Source: Gigaspora rosea
Lineage: Eukaryota; Glomeromycota; Glomeromycetes; Diversisporales; Gigasporaceae
Direction: 5' to 3'
Length of the DNA stretch: 64,000 bases
Assembly (NCBI GenBank): GCA_003550325.1
Contig: QKWP01001696.1
Span: forward strand, 14,989 to 78,988
The notes under the pieces are model-generated. The model was not told the DNA's origin, made no database searches, and worked only from the letters and a program-made list of their open reading frames with translations. The position numbers and the translations under genes were made by a program. Below, in pieces: positions 24,501 to 34,065 of this stretch (the first letter of the stretch is position 1; every line of letters begins with the position of its first letter).

Positions 24501-24958
24501 CGTAGATTTGTTGAATTATTACTGCATTTTTTCATGACATTTTCAACTATGTCTAGATCTATCTCCCATGTCCCTACCATTTGTCTCAGTCGCCGTAGAT
24601 TTGTTGTATCATTACAGCATTTTATCTCACCTTGAATGATATCTATAACTACACACGGTGTTATACTCAGATTTTGCAGGGAGGTCTCTGGAATTGTTAT
24701 ATCTCTTTCATGTAGGTTAGAATTTCCTGGTTCAGTCTCATCCCAGTCAATTTCTTCATCTTCATAATCATCATTTACTTCATTTTCATCATCGTCATTT
24801 ACTTCATTGTCATGATCGTCACTTTCATTATCGTCATTTAGTAAGGCTCGAGCATTTTCAAGATTAATTTGATCGATGATAAAGGCCTCTTCGCCATTTT
24901 CTTCAGAGTCACTACATTCTTCAAAATCCATGTGAGAAACAAACTCAAGATCTGCCAT
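21596..24958 (-). CDS. Transposase-like 1,120-residue protein with Cys/His region and homeodomain-like C-terminus
   Basis: A single open frame of 1,120 codons. I choose the ATG at 24,958 (MADLEFVSHMDFEECSDSE) because the longer frame would start at TTG. Residues 15-85 are strongly acidic. A duplicated TNLRRLRQM segment lies near 120 and 150. About 205-280 is Cys/His-rich (FCIFCNRKKC, CTQH, CIGIIKCPAF, YICTRCFQQHGGH). The core has VIDNIDF near 546, IACDQAIFG near 685, GQWHTSKD near 712 and HYFAFDEALETYG near 874: spaced acidic residues as in RNase H-fold transposases, most like uncharacterised DUF6589-type proteins (inference). Residues 1,056-1,120 resemble a homeodomain, with a recognition-helix-like WNEERVRLYYKNNRRKY. 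It lies inside the TIR element, so it is the candidate transposase. A domesticated host gene is the alternative. Confidence 0.8.
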   Translation of the reverse strand: MADLEFVSHMDFEECSDSEENGEEAFIIDQINLENARALLNDDNESDDHDNEVNDDDENEVNDDYEDEEIDWDETEPGNSNLHERDITIPETSLQNLSITPCVVIDIIQGEIKCCNDTTNLRRLRQMVGTWEIDLDIVENVMKKCSNNSTNLRRLRQMMEIDTDEESCLSRLGVCYSHFTYDQNQLHEPGLKRSRSVDHSIVHFRFCIFCNRKKCFFSRGDNCTQHSWNINERNVQIPCIGIIKCPAFSEGHIAKKSRSGYRARYICTRCFQQHGGHLYERLGRRIMPLSCTELGKHRDDTSDSLKLIGKWLIMVAESDDQELQEILLSQISSAIFNDVTNENSSKLPSKLLIRTMMRLKGIKLNKLTKKKSHITQEKALTMGERLGKEVLYSRSEIKKNISQLEDPSSYDNYINALPNIICSFFKALLTVLQQYKLTIVNNKRRQRKLPLKSLNESQIIKTTALLTSMLLTIAFPGIKVWLSHIMSSLCQNSKSLPYLRKILHSACVISHTKRHENRLERSRIQHTDPKKNLLDEPNIWNLAVIDNIDFKASTFSYGNIFDITRQTSHATLRMVFQFSLPTSHEYLIEDYEFTDQPLFGESLTTENLLIMYETTLNALLETRTNEFKMEDMLSEIAEQVPIGCNIPPPNIVILEPGDPPNCNENVHAACEMYRDDLPCGNNHNLYIACDQAIFGRLISYKEIHNDVRLLLGQWHTSKDMCCTLITIFSGYGIFNLAATLGVRYLDKFEHVIDYRATTRVLELIWVAVGIALCQYVKNIGKTMNYILNSNNYLAKVWYLFFRWAGYFIGHKIGIRRGNYKMQMANLAAFAPLFPAAGKFKYASSVAHFLAQVRDDPQLQKLLQTVCSVNLTSEGHYFAFDEALETYGVKFIKQNITGNLVDQQTMMLKIKAAQSEKNRLTMLLAEYIDDVVISQNSRAIKSRKDSLWSLATKLLSAFDHPDPTTHFLFEDAPEISKKGIENILSFYETGTSRFQRVLAQDVYKTETPTPGRRVRNINAYTYAKLESMKKQKNSQVNNPTQVQESTSQQILQPSEINRSRQTRRATTEAERNILLQLFEDGERMPEVVIPKVILELQTISSDWNEERVRLYYKNNRRKYSK

Positions 24959-25054
24959 TTTGAAAATAAGCAATCTTATTCTAACTGTATTATGTTTAAT
25001 TGAGAGAAGAAAATTGGAATGTTGAAAAAAATTGATGTCTCGAATGACGGAGCC

Positions 25055-25062
25055 TATTTATA
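25055..25062 (-). promoter_or_regulatory. Candidate TATA box of the 1,120-residue gene
   Basis: On the minus strand this reads TATAAATA, about 100 bp before the start ATG. Two related direct repeats (ATTTTGAAACGTTTC at about 25,077 and ATTTGAAATGTTTCGCC at about 25,200) lie farther upstream and might be regulatory. Confidence 0.4.
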
Positions 25063-25556
25063 TTTTGCATCCTTTTCAAATTTTGAAACGTTTCATTAGA
25101 TAAATAGGTTTCGGGACACAAATTTGAAACTTTTGCGAGGATAGAGTTTTATGAGCGAAACATACATGTAACAGTTGACTGTACAATCACTTTTACAAAA
25201 TTTGAAATGTTTCGCCAGAGTAAACGGACTTCAGGACATAATATTTTCAAAACGCTAAGCTATGACTATTGCAACTATTTGTTTCAGATAACAAAGTATT
25301 GATTCGCTCTTTTTTGTGATTATAATTTTAGGGATAACAAGGCAAATATATACCCGTGAAATAGTTTGTTTACTATTTCTTCAATATATATGCAACGTAT
25401 GCGTCATTGGAATTTTAAATATTAAAATAAGAAAGGTTGTAAAATTTATTTATTTTTGTTTGTATTTATTTATTTCAACAAAATAAAATATCTACATTAA
25501 ATACTCTTTTTACATTCTTAATTTATCAAAATAGATCTAAATTACACTACGAATTA

Positions 25557-26500
25557 AAATTCAGTGGTTCTTCATTGGAATTACTTATGCTTTTAATCAT
25601 TTTTGCTTCTAGGAACTTCTTCTTTATATCACGAGGAAGGAAAGCTGTGGGTAATGATCCAGCGACTAAACTTTAGTTAGTAATTACATGATACCAAATT
25701 AATCAATATATATGCAATAAATTTTTTGGTTTTTTGGGAAATAAATCGAATATGATATAGTATTAGTTTGTATTATTTTTCTCATATATTATTGTAACTC
25801 CACTTACCGTAATAAAACTCGGCACTCTTACATAAGTTCCATATTTGAGACCCTGATCACGAAAGCTTTCTGAGAATAAAATTAATATTGTAATGCATTG
25901 ACTAAAAGACCCGAGGTATAATACAAAATACCCACAAAGAATTCACAAAAGACACGGTCATATGATGCAGTAGCAGGAAGGGTTTTCTACATATTATTTT
26001 ACTCATTTCTTGCCTTGAGGTATTCTTGTGCGCGTTATTCGGGATAAAGCGTTAATTCCCAAGCCATGACTGTTATTATGAGCCCTCTATATTAATCAAC
26101 GATTGATTATTTCAATAATTTCTGTTGCAGTATGTCGCTTATCAAGATCTTTATCCATACATTTCGTAGCCAATTTAATATACCAATCTGGTCCTAAGAA
26201 TTTAGGTCTTGATCCATTGATAATTCTTGATACAAGATAACCATCGAATTGAATTCCATCAAATGCTCTTTGTCCGGTCGAAATCTCAGTTGCGATAACT
26301 CCAAGATAGTATATCTGATGCTTGAATATATGGTTGACCCACTAAAACCTCAAGTGCTATATTGGGCAGAATTCCACAAACTTTTCCTTCATTCACTTCT
26401 TACAAAATCCAAGGTCAGTAAAATATGCGTTATCCAAATGATCTTACAAACTATTGCTATACGAGGTACGTGTTATTTCAGGAATGCCTATGGGCATTAT
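25557..26500 (-). pseudogene. Broken protein kinase C-lobe and possible downstream exons
   Basis: From about 26,460 down, the minus strand reads LDNAYFTDLGFCKK (DFG as DLG), then in another frame GKVCGILPNIALEVLVGQPY (activation loop and APE region as ALE), then YYLGVIATEISTGQRAFDG and GSRPKFLGPDWYIKLATKCM, ending with an in-frame TGA at 26,096. Frame changes and a missing N-lobe mark it as dead. Farther down, VAGSLPTAFLPRDIKKKFLE with a stop near 25,557 and FRDQGLKYGTYVRVPSFIT near 25,860, next to GT/AG-like sites, may be former terminal exons. That link is weak. Confidence 0.6.
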
Positions 26501-26671
26501 TTCGAAACAAAGTACACCCATTCCCCTCTTTGAAGTAAGTAATACGATCAGCTTTTTACCTATAAAATAGTTACAACATACAGGTTAGAAATATAACGCT
26601 AGATCTAATAGTAAAGGATTTTATTGCATAGAGCAAGACGGCGTCAAACATTTGCTGTTGTTGAGAATGAA

Positions 26672-26800
26672 GAAGCGGGTTTGTGAAAGGGTAATAGGTT
26701 GTTGAAAAAAGTTTTGGGGAAGCGGGTTGGTTAAATGGATAATAAGTTGGTTAAAAAACTTGTTTTGGGAAAGCGGGTTCGTGAAATGGGCTGGTGAAAT
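26672..26800. repeat. Degenerate tandem repeat, about three 50-bp units
   Basis: AAGCGGGTT followed by GTGAAA/GTTAAATGG occurs at 26,673, 26,720 and 26,771, each followed by a TAATA..TTGTT/TTGGTT and GTTTTGGG string. Confidence 0.6.
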
Positions 26801-27468
26801 GAAGGGTAGCCAATGAATATAGAATTTTACAGGGGTTAGAATATGCAAACTTTACCTGAAGATTAACTTCGAACTAGGAAAGATTAAAGATCAAAACTTC
26901 TATAATTCGATAGAGAAACACCTTGCGCATATTTTTCTTAAATCGTATAGGGTAAATGGTTTCACGAAATTAAGGTTGTCATATGAAAAACTATTTATAA
27001 AGCCAAATTTTCATATAAAAATTAAATGATCGACGCTCGAATTATCATATGAACATCATTTCGAACCCCTGTACAGGGACATGTCCCGTGACTGGTAATT
27101 TTACAACCCTGGATTTAGGATCCGTGCTCATCGTAATGCCGGCTGACATTAATTTTGGCCGGAATTTACAACTGTAATGCTGGCCGGTTTATGTAATTCT
27201 GGTCAGATCTCAAAATTATCATTTTGCACGATATTTTGTCACCACAGAAATCATCGTCCCTGTGATGGGCTTATGTTCTTTTTTTTATTATGGTGATCAA
27301 TTAATCGCTAAATTTCTAAATTGTTTAATGAAATTATATTAATTTTCTTATGTGAAGCTGAAAGCTGAGATCAAGAACGTTTTTAAAGTACCTTCGTTTT
27401 TCACTTAACTTTGTAGTGCCTAAAATAGACTATCCGATTAAATGTTCCGAGATAAATTACAGGTTTTA

Positions 27469-27653
27469 TTGCGCTTTGCAAAAGATGTGACCTCTGCAAA
27501 TCACAATGCCGTGTGAAAATCGGAGATTTTATATTAAACCGATTTCAAAGAGTAAAAGAGTAACCAATCAAAAATATAAAGTAACAGACGATCTGGAATC
27601 TCTGGAATCTCAGTTAAAAAAATCACCAGGTCACATCTTTTTGCAAAGCGCTA
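27469..27653. mobile_element. MITE with TA flanks, 185 bp
   Basis: Ends read TTGCGCTTTGCAAAAGATGT and, inverted, TAGCGCTTTGCAAAAAGATG, continuing into GTGACCT on both arms, with TA on each side. TA flanks suggest a Tc1/mariner-type element. The partner block at about 57,170 lacks it. Confidence 0.55.
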
Positions 27654-27694
27654 TAAATAGAAAAGGAACAAATCGTTTTTAATAAATTTTTTTT

Positions 27695-27850
27695 TTTAAA
27701 TTTTTAAATTAAAATATCTTGACAACTACTTAACCAACTTTGATAAAAATTTTTTATTTTGACCTTAGGATTATCCAGAATTAAAATAAAAAAAAATTTT
27801 ATTAGATTTAATAAGATAGTTAACAATATATTTAAGCTTAAAGTTGAGAA
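27695..27850. repeat. Hairpin module of the 966-1,796 type
   Basis: AAAATATCTTGACAACTACT, then a stem around TTTTTTATTTTGA and its complement, then a return arm: the same arrangement as the four modules near 1,000-1,740. It lies in block A but not in block B. Confidence 0.45.
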
Positions 27851-28117
27851 AACTTTTACTTAAAAAAAAAATTTGTCCCTTTTTCTACGGACTCCCCCAT
27901 ATAGATTAATAATAGTCGATCAACTTATTAATTGATTCCCTATCACTAACTTCTTCTATTTTGGCATCTAATTTCGATTTAATCTATTAAGGCCCAAATT
28001 TTTCGAAAAAGTCTTAAGGTTTGCAAATTTATTAAGCGTTCATTGATAAATTTTTCTTACCGTAAATAATATCGTCCCAACATATTTTTCACTTCGAAAA
28101 GTTTTGCTATCCGGTAA

Positions 28118-28264
28118 GGGAAGTGTCAGATATCGTAGGGTAGGGGGAGGTAGAAAAAATCTCAGGTCTAAATATACACATATAACCAATCAGAATAATT
28201 AAATTTCTCAGGAGGGGGGGGAGGGAGGTGGGCAATTGATCTCAGCTAATATCTGACACGTCCC
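28118..28264. mobile_element. Harbinger-like MITE, 147 bp
   Basis: Flanked by TAA on both sides (28,115-28,117 and 28,265-28,267). Ends read GGGAAGTGTCAGATAT and, inverted, GGGACGTGTCAGATAT. G-rich blocks (GGGTAGGGGGAGG and GGAGGGGGGG) lie inside, as in the GGGC..TGACATTTATTA family. Confidence 0.6.
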
Positions 28265-28403
28265 TAATACGATAAATTTACTTACTGTAGTACTAGTATT
28301 AGGAGTATTTTGAAAATCATATCAGATATATAAATTTATAAATTAAATGTTGTACATACGTCAGATCAAAAAAAAAATTTTAAATACCGAATTTATTAGA
28401 GTA

Positions 28404-28636
28404 TAGTAAAATAGTACGGTACGGAAACGCAAATTATAACGGGCATGTAGAAATTACGATAGTACGTACGGTTTATAAAAATTCGTCAACACGAAAAAAA
28501 GACTATTAGCGCTTACCCTAACCCTAACCATCAAAAAGGTTACATATAAAAATTGAATTTTGCAAATCTACATTAACCATACGTACGATCAAAATTTTCG
28601 TATGCCCTGTACTGCCGTACAGTACTACTTTACTAA
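28404..28636. mobile_element. Foldback element with telomere-like centre, 233 bp
   Basis: Ends pair as TAGTAAAATAGTACGGTACG and the inverted TAGTAAAGTAGTACTGTACG. Inner arms pair through GGGCAT and CGTACGTA blocks. The exact centre is ACCCTAACCCTAACC (28,515-28,529). Confidence 0.55.
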
Positions 28637-29270
28637 ATACCTACTTACTACAGTATTATTAAATACCTATTAGCTAACAGATGATGTACAACAACATAAA
28701 TTTTTAACCGGTTTAACATTTGACCTGAGTACATTATTTTAAATTAATAGGGTTAGCACTTATGATCATGCAAATCAACTAAAATCTTAAATAAACATGG
28801 TAAAGTCTCTTACGTAATTATAAACTAAAATCATCACAAAAGTGTATTGAAAAGAATGTTCGAACATAGTAAAATTTTTTTTTTAGTTAGTTAATGTTCC
28901 AGATTTAGTTAAAATTTGTCAAGACATAGAGATATAATAGGTTACCTACATTTTGGTGTATTTCTTTACAATCATAAAAGTTGCATAACATTAATGCAAA
29001 TCAATGGATTTAATTTTCTTTTTTTTTTTTACTATAATAAGAATCTTACAAACAAAAGATCGAACAATTATGCGTACCCAAATATGGAAAGGTTTAATTC
29101 TTTCGATCTTTATTATATAATAAATATTTCTTAATACTTTTATACAAAAATCATGTAATCATCATATAGAAAGATAGATAAATTTTATAAATTTTCCATA
29201 TTAAATTTCTGATTACTATATTATGGGAGGTTAATAATTAATGCCATATCCCATTGAAAAAGTTATAATT

Positions 29271-29662
29271 TTATTCTATTGGTAAATATGAAATTATTTC
29301 ACTTATATATGAATTGAAAATAGGATCGCCGTTTGGAAACTCGTAGCCAGACAAAGTATCCATTTCATCAAGTTGATTGAAAATAGGATTGCTATCCGGA
29401 AACCTGTAACCAGACAAAGTATCCATTGCAATAAATGCTCCAGTTTCGTCAGCAGTACCTTCTGCTTCAACGACGGTAGTTACTTCAACAGCAATGCTGT
29501 TTTCGTCATTTTCGTCGTTATCAGAATTTTCTTCGTTATCGGAATTTTCTTCGTTATCAGAATTTTCTTCGTTATCAGAATTTTCGATGTCTTCAAGAAC
29601 CAAGTTTCCTTCGTTGTTTTCGCTTTCATCTTCAACCGCAATAGGATAGTTTTCAAAAGCCA

Positions 29663-29663
<1 letters not shown>
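29271..29663 (-). CDS. Small acidic repeat protein, 130 residues, unknown function
   Basis: An intronless open frame with a true ATG at 29,663. MAFENYPIAVEDESENNEGN begins a strongly acidic N-terminal half with four NSDNEE-type hexapeptide copies (18-bp DNA repeats at about 29,520-29,585). The C-terminal half contains a 21-residue duplication, MDTLSGYRFPDSNPIF and MDTLSGYEFPNGDPIF. No membrane or catalytic motif. The next base upstream of AATTAATA-ATG is a 37-nt A-tract on the sense strand. The repeats and a plausible start favour a real gene, but low complexity leaves doubt. Confidence 0.5.

Positions 29664-29669
<6 letters not shown>

Positions 29670-29706
<37 letters not shown>
29670..29706 (-). 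promoter_or_regulatory. 37-nt poly(A) tract (sense strand) just upstream of the acidic gene
   Basis: A run of 37 T on the plus strand ends 6 bases before the complement of the start codon. Homopolymeric dA:dT tracts exclude nucleosomes in fungal promoters. If transcribed it would give an A-rich 5' leader. Length may be affected by sequencing error. Confidence 0.4.
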
Positions 29707-32317
29707 CCTTAATTTTGTGGTTGTGAGACCTCTTTGAGCTATGAGTATTTTTTAATAAAACAACAATAGCGAGAAGAGAAAGAAAGCTCTAACGATTCAT
29801 TGAAATTTGTTTATATAACCAGTTAATTTTTGTGACACTAAAGGTATCATGCCTTTTACATTCTAACTGATTATAGTTCGGATTGTCTACCTAAGGTTCC
29901 CATGATCTCGGTGGTTAGCTATTCTGCTGTGCTTTATCATTTGCTAAATGCAGTTAACTTTCTCTAAGTACACATCTTTTTTTGAAAGTGAAAAAGTGTT
30001 CAGTGCGCATTTAGAGAGAATTAAATAAAACTGCATTTAAAGAAAGTCTAATTACCTGGCTTATTCCAGATCGAAATTGCATTAGTGTGTACACTCACAT
30101 GCTATAACAATATAATTAATGTTAATGTATATATTTATTTATCTAATTGCTATTACGTTTACTATCTGATCTGGATAACATAGTACAAAAAGAAACCTTA
30201 TCTCCACGTGGACCCCGTGGAACTTTTACCAGTTAATCCAGTTAATCCAATAATCACATGATTAAAGATCACGTGGACAAGATGCCATATGTCTAGAACG
30301 AGTGTTATGAAATTAAAACGCCTGTGTTTATTGCTCCAGAACTTCACATTTGGAATTGCTGAATTCCTCATGTATGCGGCTATGATTGATGGTTCAAGAT
30401 TGTAAGTGTAAACTTGATACAATCCGGGGCTTGTACCGTATTGTTCAAACCATGTGCGTGCCCAGGTTCATTTTTTACAAAGTATTTTGGCAATTAATGT
30501 TAAAAGCAGGTTTAAAAGCACAATTTCCTCAAGGTACTAATAAATTTTAAAGATAAACAATTTCAAGGAGTAAGGTATTTACTTTATGGAATATTTGAGT
30601 GAAAAAAATTGAATTACAGGATTCTACCATTTTTTTTTTTTTTTTTTTAAATAAACGTTAAAGAAAAAAATAAAAATAAAATAAATGCTGAAAAAAAAGG
30701 CGGAAAAGCGGAAAAATGATTTTTTCCACTATGACGCGAGTTTATAAAGAATTATTTTTTTTTTCCTAAATTCTTGTCACAAAATTGGGCGTCGATCGAA
30801 CCAAATAGCTTTGTTTTTTGATGGAGTACAAACTGATTGTTCTTTTGTTTGATATTAATAATTTAGGAAATAATATAAATAGCTGTGATCGACTAGTTAC
30901 TAGTTGTTGATTGCATCCTTGTTGGTCCCTAACCCTTTTATTTATTTCTTAAGTTATCGACTTTTTAAATAAGGGTGAACAATTATAGAAATTATCCATG
31001 AAAAAAGTTACTATGTAACCTTCTATGAAAAGGATAAATTTATTGCCTTCCAAAGATTAAAATTTCACTGTCACATAAATTTATATTACTGGAATTATTG
31101 TCTCGTAATATTTTATATTGGTCACTTGATTTTTAATTTATAGGACCACAAAACTTTAAACGCATCTCCCTTTTTTGGATCAATTGCACAAATAATTTTA
31201 TACAACATCTAGTTATTACATTACAAGTGAACATGAATTTACATTAAAACGGTTCAAAATAATAACGATAAAAAAATAATAACGATAAAAAAAAATAATA
31301 AAACATCGATAATTTTAGTTACACGATCTGTAATGTTCGTTCATAATTGTCCTTTATCGTTATAAATTGTAACAATGTATTACAGCATTACATCATATTG
31401 CTTTTGCTGCAAAAAGTGTGCCTAATGCATTTAGTACTTCAGTTCATTATCATGCATAGAATTTTTAAAAATACAAAAAAACTATAAGTTAACGTCAATG
31501 ATTTGCACTTAAATATGGGAAATTATTTACAGTATATAAACCAGTTTCGATATTACGGAGCTGGAAATCTAAAAACTTCAATCATTTTATTATATAGAAT
31601 ATAAAAGTTAACTGACTCATTGAAGCTAAATATGTCATTTTTAGTATTTCAGTATGCATAGAATAGTTGCCATTAAGCACATATTATTTTGTTCGTGACA
31701 TGTTGATAACTTAGGAAATTTTGTGCTACCAGTTGACGCATTATTTCTATTTAGAGAAATTATGGTTTTTAAATTTCTTGCGCCGTAAGTTTTTCTAATC
31801 ACATGATAAAAGACTTTAACGTAGAGATAACGACAGAATACCAAAAATATCGTGGACCTTGATTAAGTTTAGAAATCGTTATCCAATAATTTATATTAAG
31901 CTTTCACATATTATTTTTATTTCTTTTGGCAATGCTGATATAAAAAAAAATTTTTTTTTTTAAAAAAAAAAAAAGAATTCCGAATTTAAACTTCCATTCA
32001 TCTATTGCTTTATTCAGAATCCAGGGTTTAAAACTCTGCAATTTATTTGAAAATAAAGTAAGCGGCAAATTATTCACTGATTATACTATGCTTCGAAAAT
32101 CTGTATCACTTCAGATATGTTACCCATACTATTTGAGACTACGTATCGCATAGTTTCGACGATAAAATAAATAAATATACTGTATATATATATCTACTTA
32201 ATACTATTCATTACATATTTAAAACGTCTCATAAAGTTTAGATTTGCCAGAGCCTTCGTTTAATATAACAAAAATTTATAGTAATATTTGGTACATAATA
32301 TTAATGTTAACTTGCTA
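29707..32317. other. Intergenic region with weak repeat traces
   Basis: No gene is recognised. At about 29,940-30,050 strings such as AAATGCAGTTAACTTTCTC and CATTTAGAGAGAATT resemble the ends of the MITE at 32,318, so a decayed relative may lie there. T-rich and A-rich homopolymers occur near 30,630 and 31,945. Confidence 0.35.
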
Positions 32318-32473
32318 CAATCGGAACTCTCTAAATGCAATCTTCTTAAATGCATAACCTCTCTAAATGCATGGCTTGGTTTGGCCCCAACTCATATGTA
32401 CTTATAGATTTTTATCTCTCTAATGCAAGGTTTTTTCTAAGTCCCTCGTTATGCATTTAGAGAGATCTGACTG
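32318..32473. mobile_element. Tc1/mariner/pogo-like MITE, 156 bp
   Basis: TA on both sides (32,316-32,317 and 32,474-32,475). Ends CAATCGGAACTCTCTAAATG and, inverted, CAGTCAGATCTCTCTAAATG match over about 26 bases. A CAGTC-type end with a TA duplication fits pogo-like elements. Confidence 0.65.
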
Positions 32474-32552
32474 TATTAAATTTATCAGTCAGGGAAGCTG
32501 TCACACCGTGTGGTAAATTATAATAAAATCTATAATAAAAAACATATAAGCT

Positions 32553-33384
32553 TACTATATAAACTTTAAGCTCAAGTTTCTTTTCAACTTATGTATTAAC
32601 TTATTTTTGAATTTTAGGGTTAAATATATCAATAATAGTAGAATAAAAACACTTAAAAACAACTTTTTAAAATTTTTAAAATACAATTATATGCAAAATT
32701 TTATGCTGAACAAGTATACTTAGTAGCAAAATATAGGTTATCTTGACAAAAAAGCAAGTCAGCTATATGCTAAAGTTAAAAATTTTTGTTTGTAATATAA
32801 AATTCTTTTTTTATCAAGATAACCTGCTTTGGGCTTCTAAGTAAACTTGTTCAGCATGTATGTAATTCAATTATACTAAGGTCAAATGCATTTTTTTTTG
32901 AACCTTTTATTAAGTAAAAAATAGGAATTTTTTTTTTTAAAAAAAAATTTCTAAATTTACCCCATTTTTCACTTAGAAAAATGTTTATCAAAAAAAACAC
33001 ATTTTGATCTCAATACAATTAGAATTAAACAAGTTTATTTAGAAGCCCAAAGCAGATTATCATGACAAAAAAAAGGTTTTATATTACCAACCAAAAATTT
33101 TTAACTTTAGCATATAGCTAACTTGCTTTTTTGCCAAAATAACCTATATTTTGCTACTAAGTTAAATTGTTTAGCATAAAATTTTGCATATAATTATATT
33201 TTCAAAATTAGCAAATCTTTTTTTTTTATAAAATTTTATTGGCAAAATCTTTAATTTTTGCAAAATTTTAAAAAATTATTTAAGTGTTTTTATTCTATTA
33301 TTCTTGATATGTTTAATTCTAAAATTCAAAAATTAAGTTAATATATAAGTTGAAAAGAGACTTGAGTTTAAAGTTTATACAGTA
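32553..33384. mobile_element. Foldback element, 832 bp
   Basis: A long imperfect palindrome centred near 32,945. Ends read TACTATATAAACTTTAAGCT and, inverted, TACTGTATAAACTTTAAACT. Inner arms share AAGCAAGTYAGCTATATGCT and AAAATATAGGTTATYTTG blocks. The string GAACAAGTNTACTTAG occurs in it, as in the units of the 40,372 element. No coding capacity. Confidence 0.6.
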
Positions 33385-33743
33385 CCAGATAGCAAAAACT
33401 ATCCACTCGTTATATATAAAATATAAAAATACTTAAAACTTAAAAACAAATTACTTTAAAAAATCTGTTTTACAGTTTTGTTGCTTTTAGTCTAAGCTAC
33501 AATTCTGTAAAAATAGAATTTTTTATTTTTTTTTTATAATATTAAAAAGTTATTTAAGCTTAAAGTTTATATAGTTTATATGTAAAAACCAAATTTGGCA
33601 TTATTATATAAAAAAATCATTTTTATATATTTTTAACCAATTAAAATTTTGTTACACAAAAATTAGCCAATTAGAATTGTTATAAAATTCTCAAATTTGG
33701 CACTATCTAAAAAAAATTGGATGCTTTTTGCTGTCCTATACTG
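33380..33743. mobile_element. TA-flanked MITE overlapping the foldback end, 364 bp
   Basis: Ends CAGTACCAGATAGCAAAAAC and, inverted, CAGTATAGGACAGCAAAAAG pair, then continue as TATCCA/CATCCA. TA lies on both sides. Its left 5 bases overlap the right end of the 832-bp foldback, so one probably inserted at the other's edge. Confidence 0.5.
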
Positions 33744-33806
33744 TAGTAAATTTATATATTTTTATTATAAATTTTAGAAAACTACTTCAATTTATAAACT
33801 ATTTAT

Positions 33807-34065
33807 AGGCTGTAAATTCATATTTCCATTTCAAAGAAGTTCCTATTTAAGTTAGGGTTAGGGTTAGGGTTATAATAAATAACAAACTTTATATGCAAGA
33901 AATTTTTTTTGTATAAAAAAAGTAGTTTTATAAACTAGATTTTGTATTGTAAGTAATTTTTTGATTTTTTATAAAAAACTTAGTTTTTGTTATACAAAAA
34001 AATTTGCAGATCATGCTAATTCTGCAATTTTGATTGGCAGATGCAGGGCTATAAATTTCACAGTT
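33807..34065 (-). mobile_element. MITE of the GGCTGTGAAATTCACAGCC family, inverted copy
   Basis: Reverse-complement similarity to 49,891-50,168 runs along its length: AATTTGCAGATCATGCTAAT, TCTGCAATTTTGATTGGCAG, GCAAGAAATTTTTTTTGTAT and a CCCTAA-type run (33,851-33,871). The two are opposite-orientation copies of one family. A more distant relative may lie at about 5,532-5,870. Confidence 0.65.

Larger units (their letters stand above)
20175..27262. mobile_element. 7.1 kb terminal-inverted-repeat transposon carrying an intact large gene
   Basis: The left end CAGGGACGATGATTT is repeated perfectly in inverted orientation at the right end (AAATCATCGTCCCTG, ending 27,262). Just inside, AGTCACGGGACATGTCC (left, about 20,250) pairs with GGACATGTCCCGTGACT (right, about 27,076), with about 130 bp extra in the right arm. 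Flanks TGCTGGGGC (left) and TGATGGGC (right) look like a mutated duplication of about 8 bp. The paralogous site near 56,975-56,988 runs straight through without the element. Cargo: broken kinase (plus), 1,120-residue gene (minus), broken kinase (minus). CAGGG ends and 8 bp suggest hAT-like or another 8-bp class; the gene does not look like a hAT transposase. Confidence 0.6.
19800..29105. repeat. Duplicated block A (partner at 56,350-58,922)
   Basis: Discontinuous similarity with the second block is clear in the same orientation. 19,960-20,160 matches 56,550-56,985 (GGCCTGCATTAAT, TGCTGATCTTTAATTTTGGC, GAGATGATATCTC). 27,263-28,080 matches 56,988-57,600. 28,880-29,100 matches 58,670-58,920 (GTTCCAGATTT, AAATTTGTCAAGACATA, CCAAATATGGAAAGGTT). 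The 7.1 kb element and several MITEs interrupt block A only, so they post-date or were never in block B. Confidence 0.6.
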
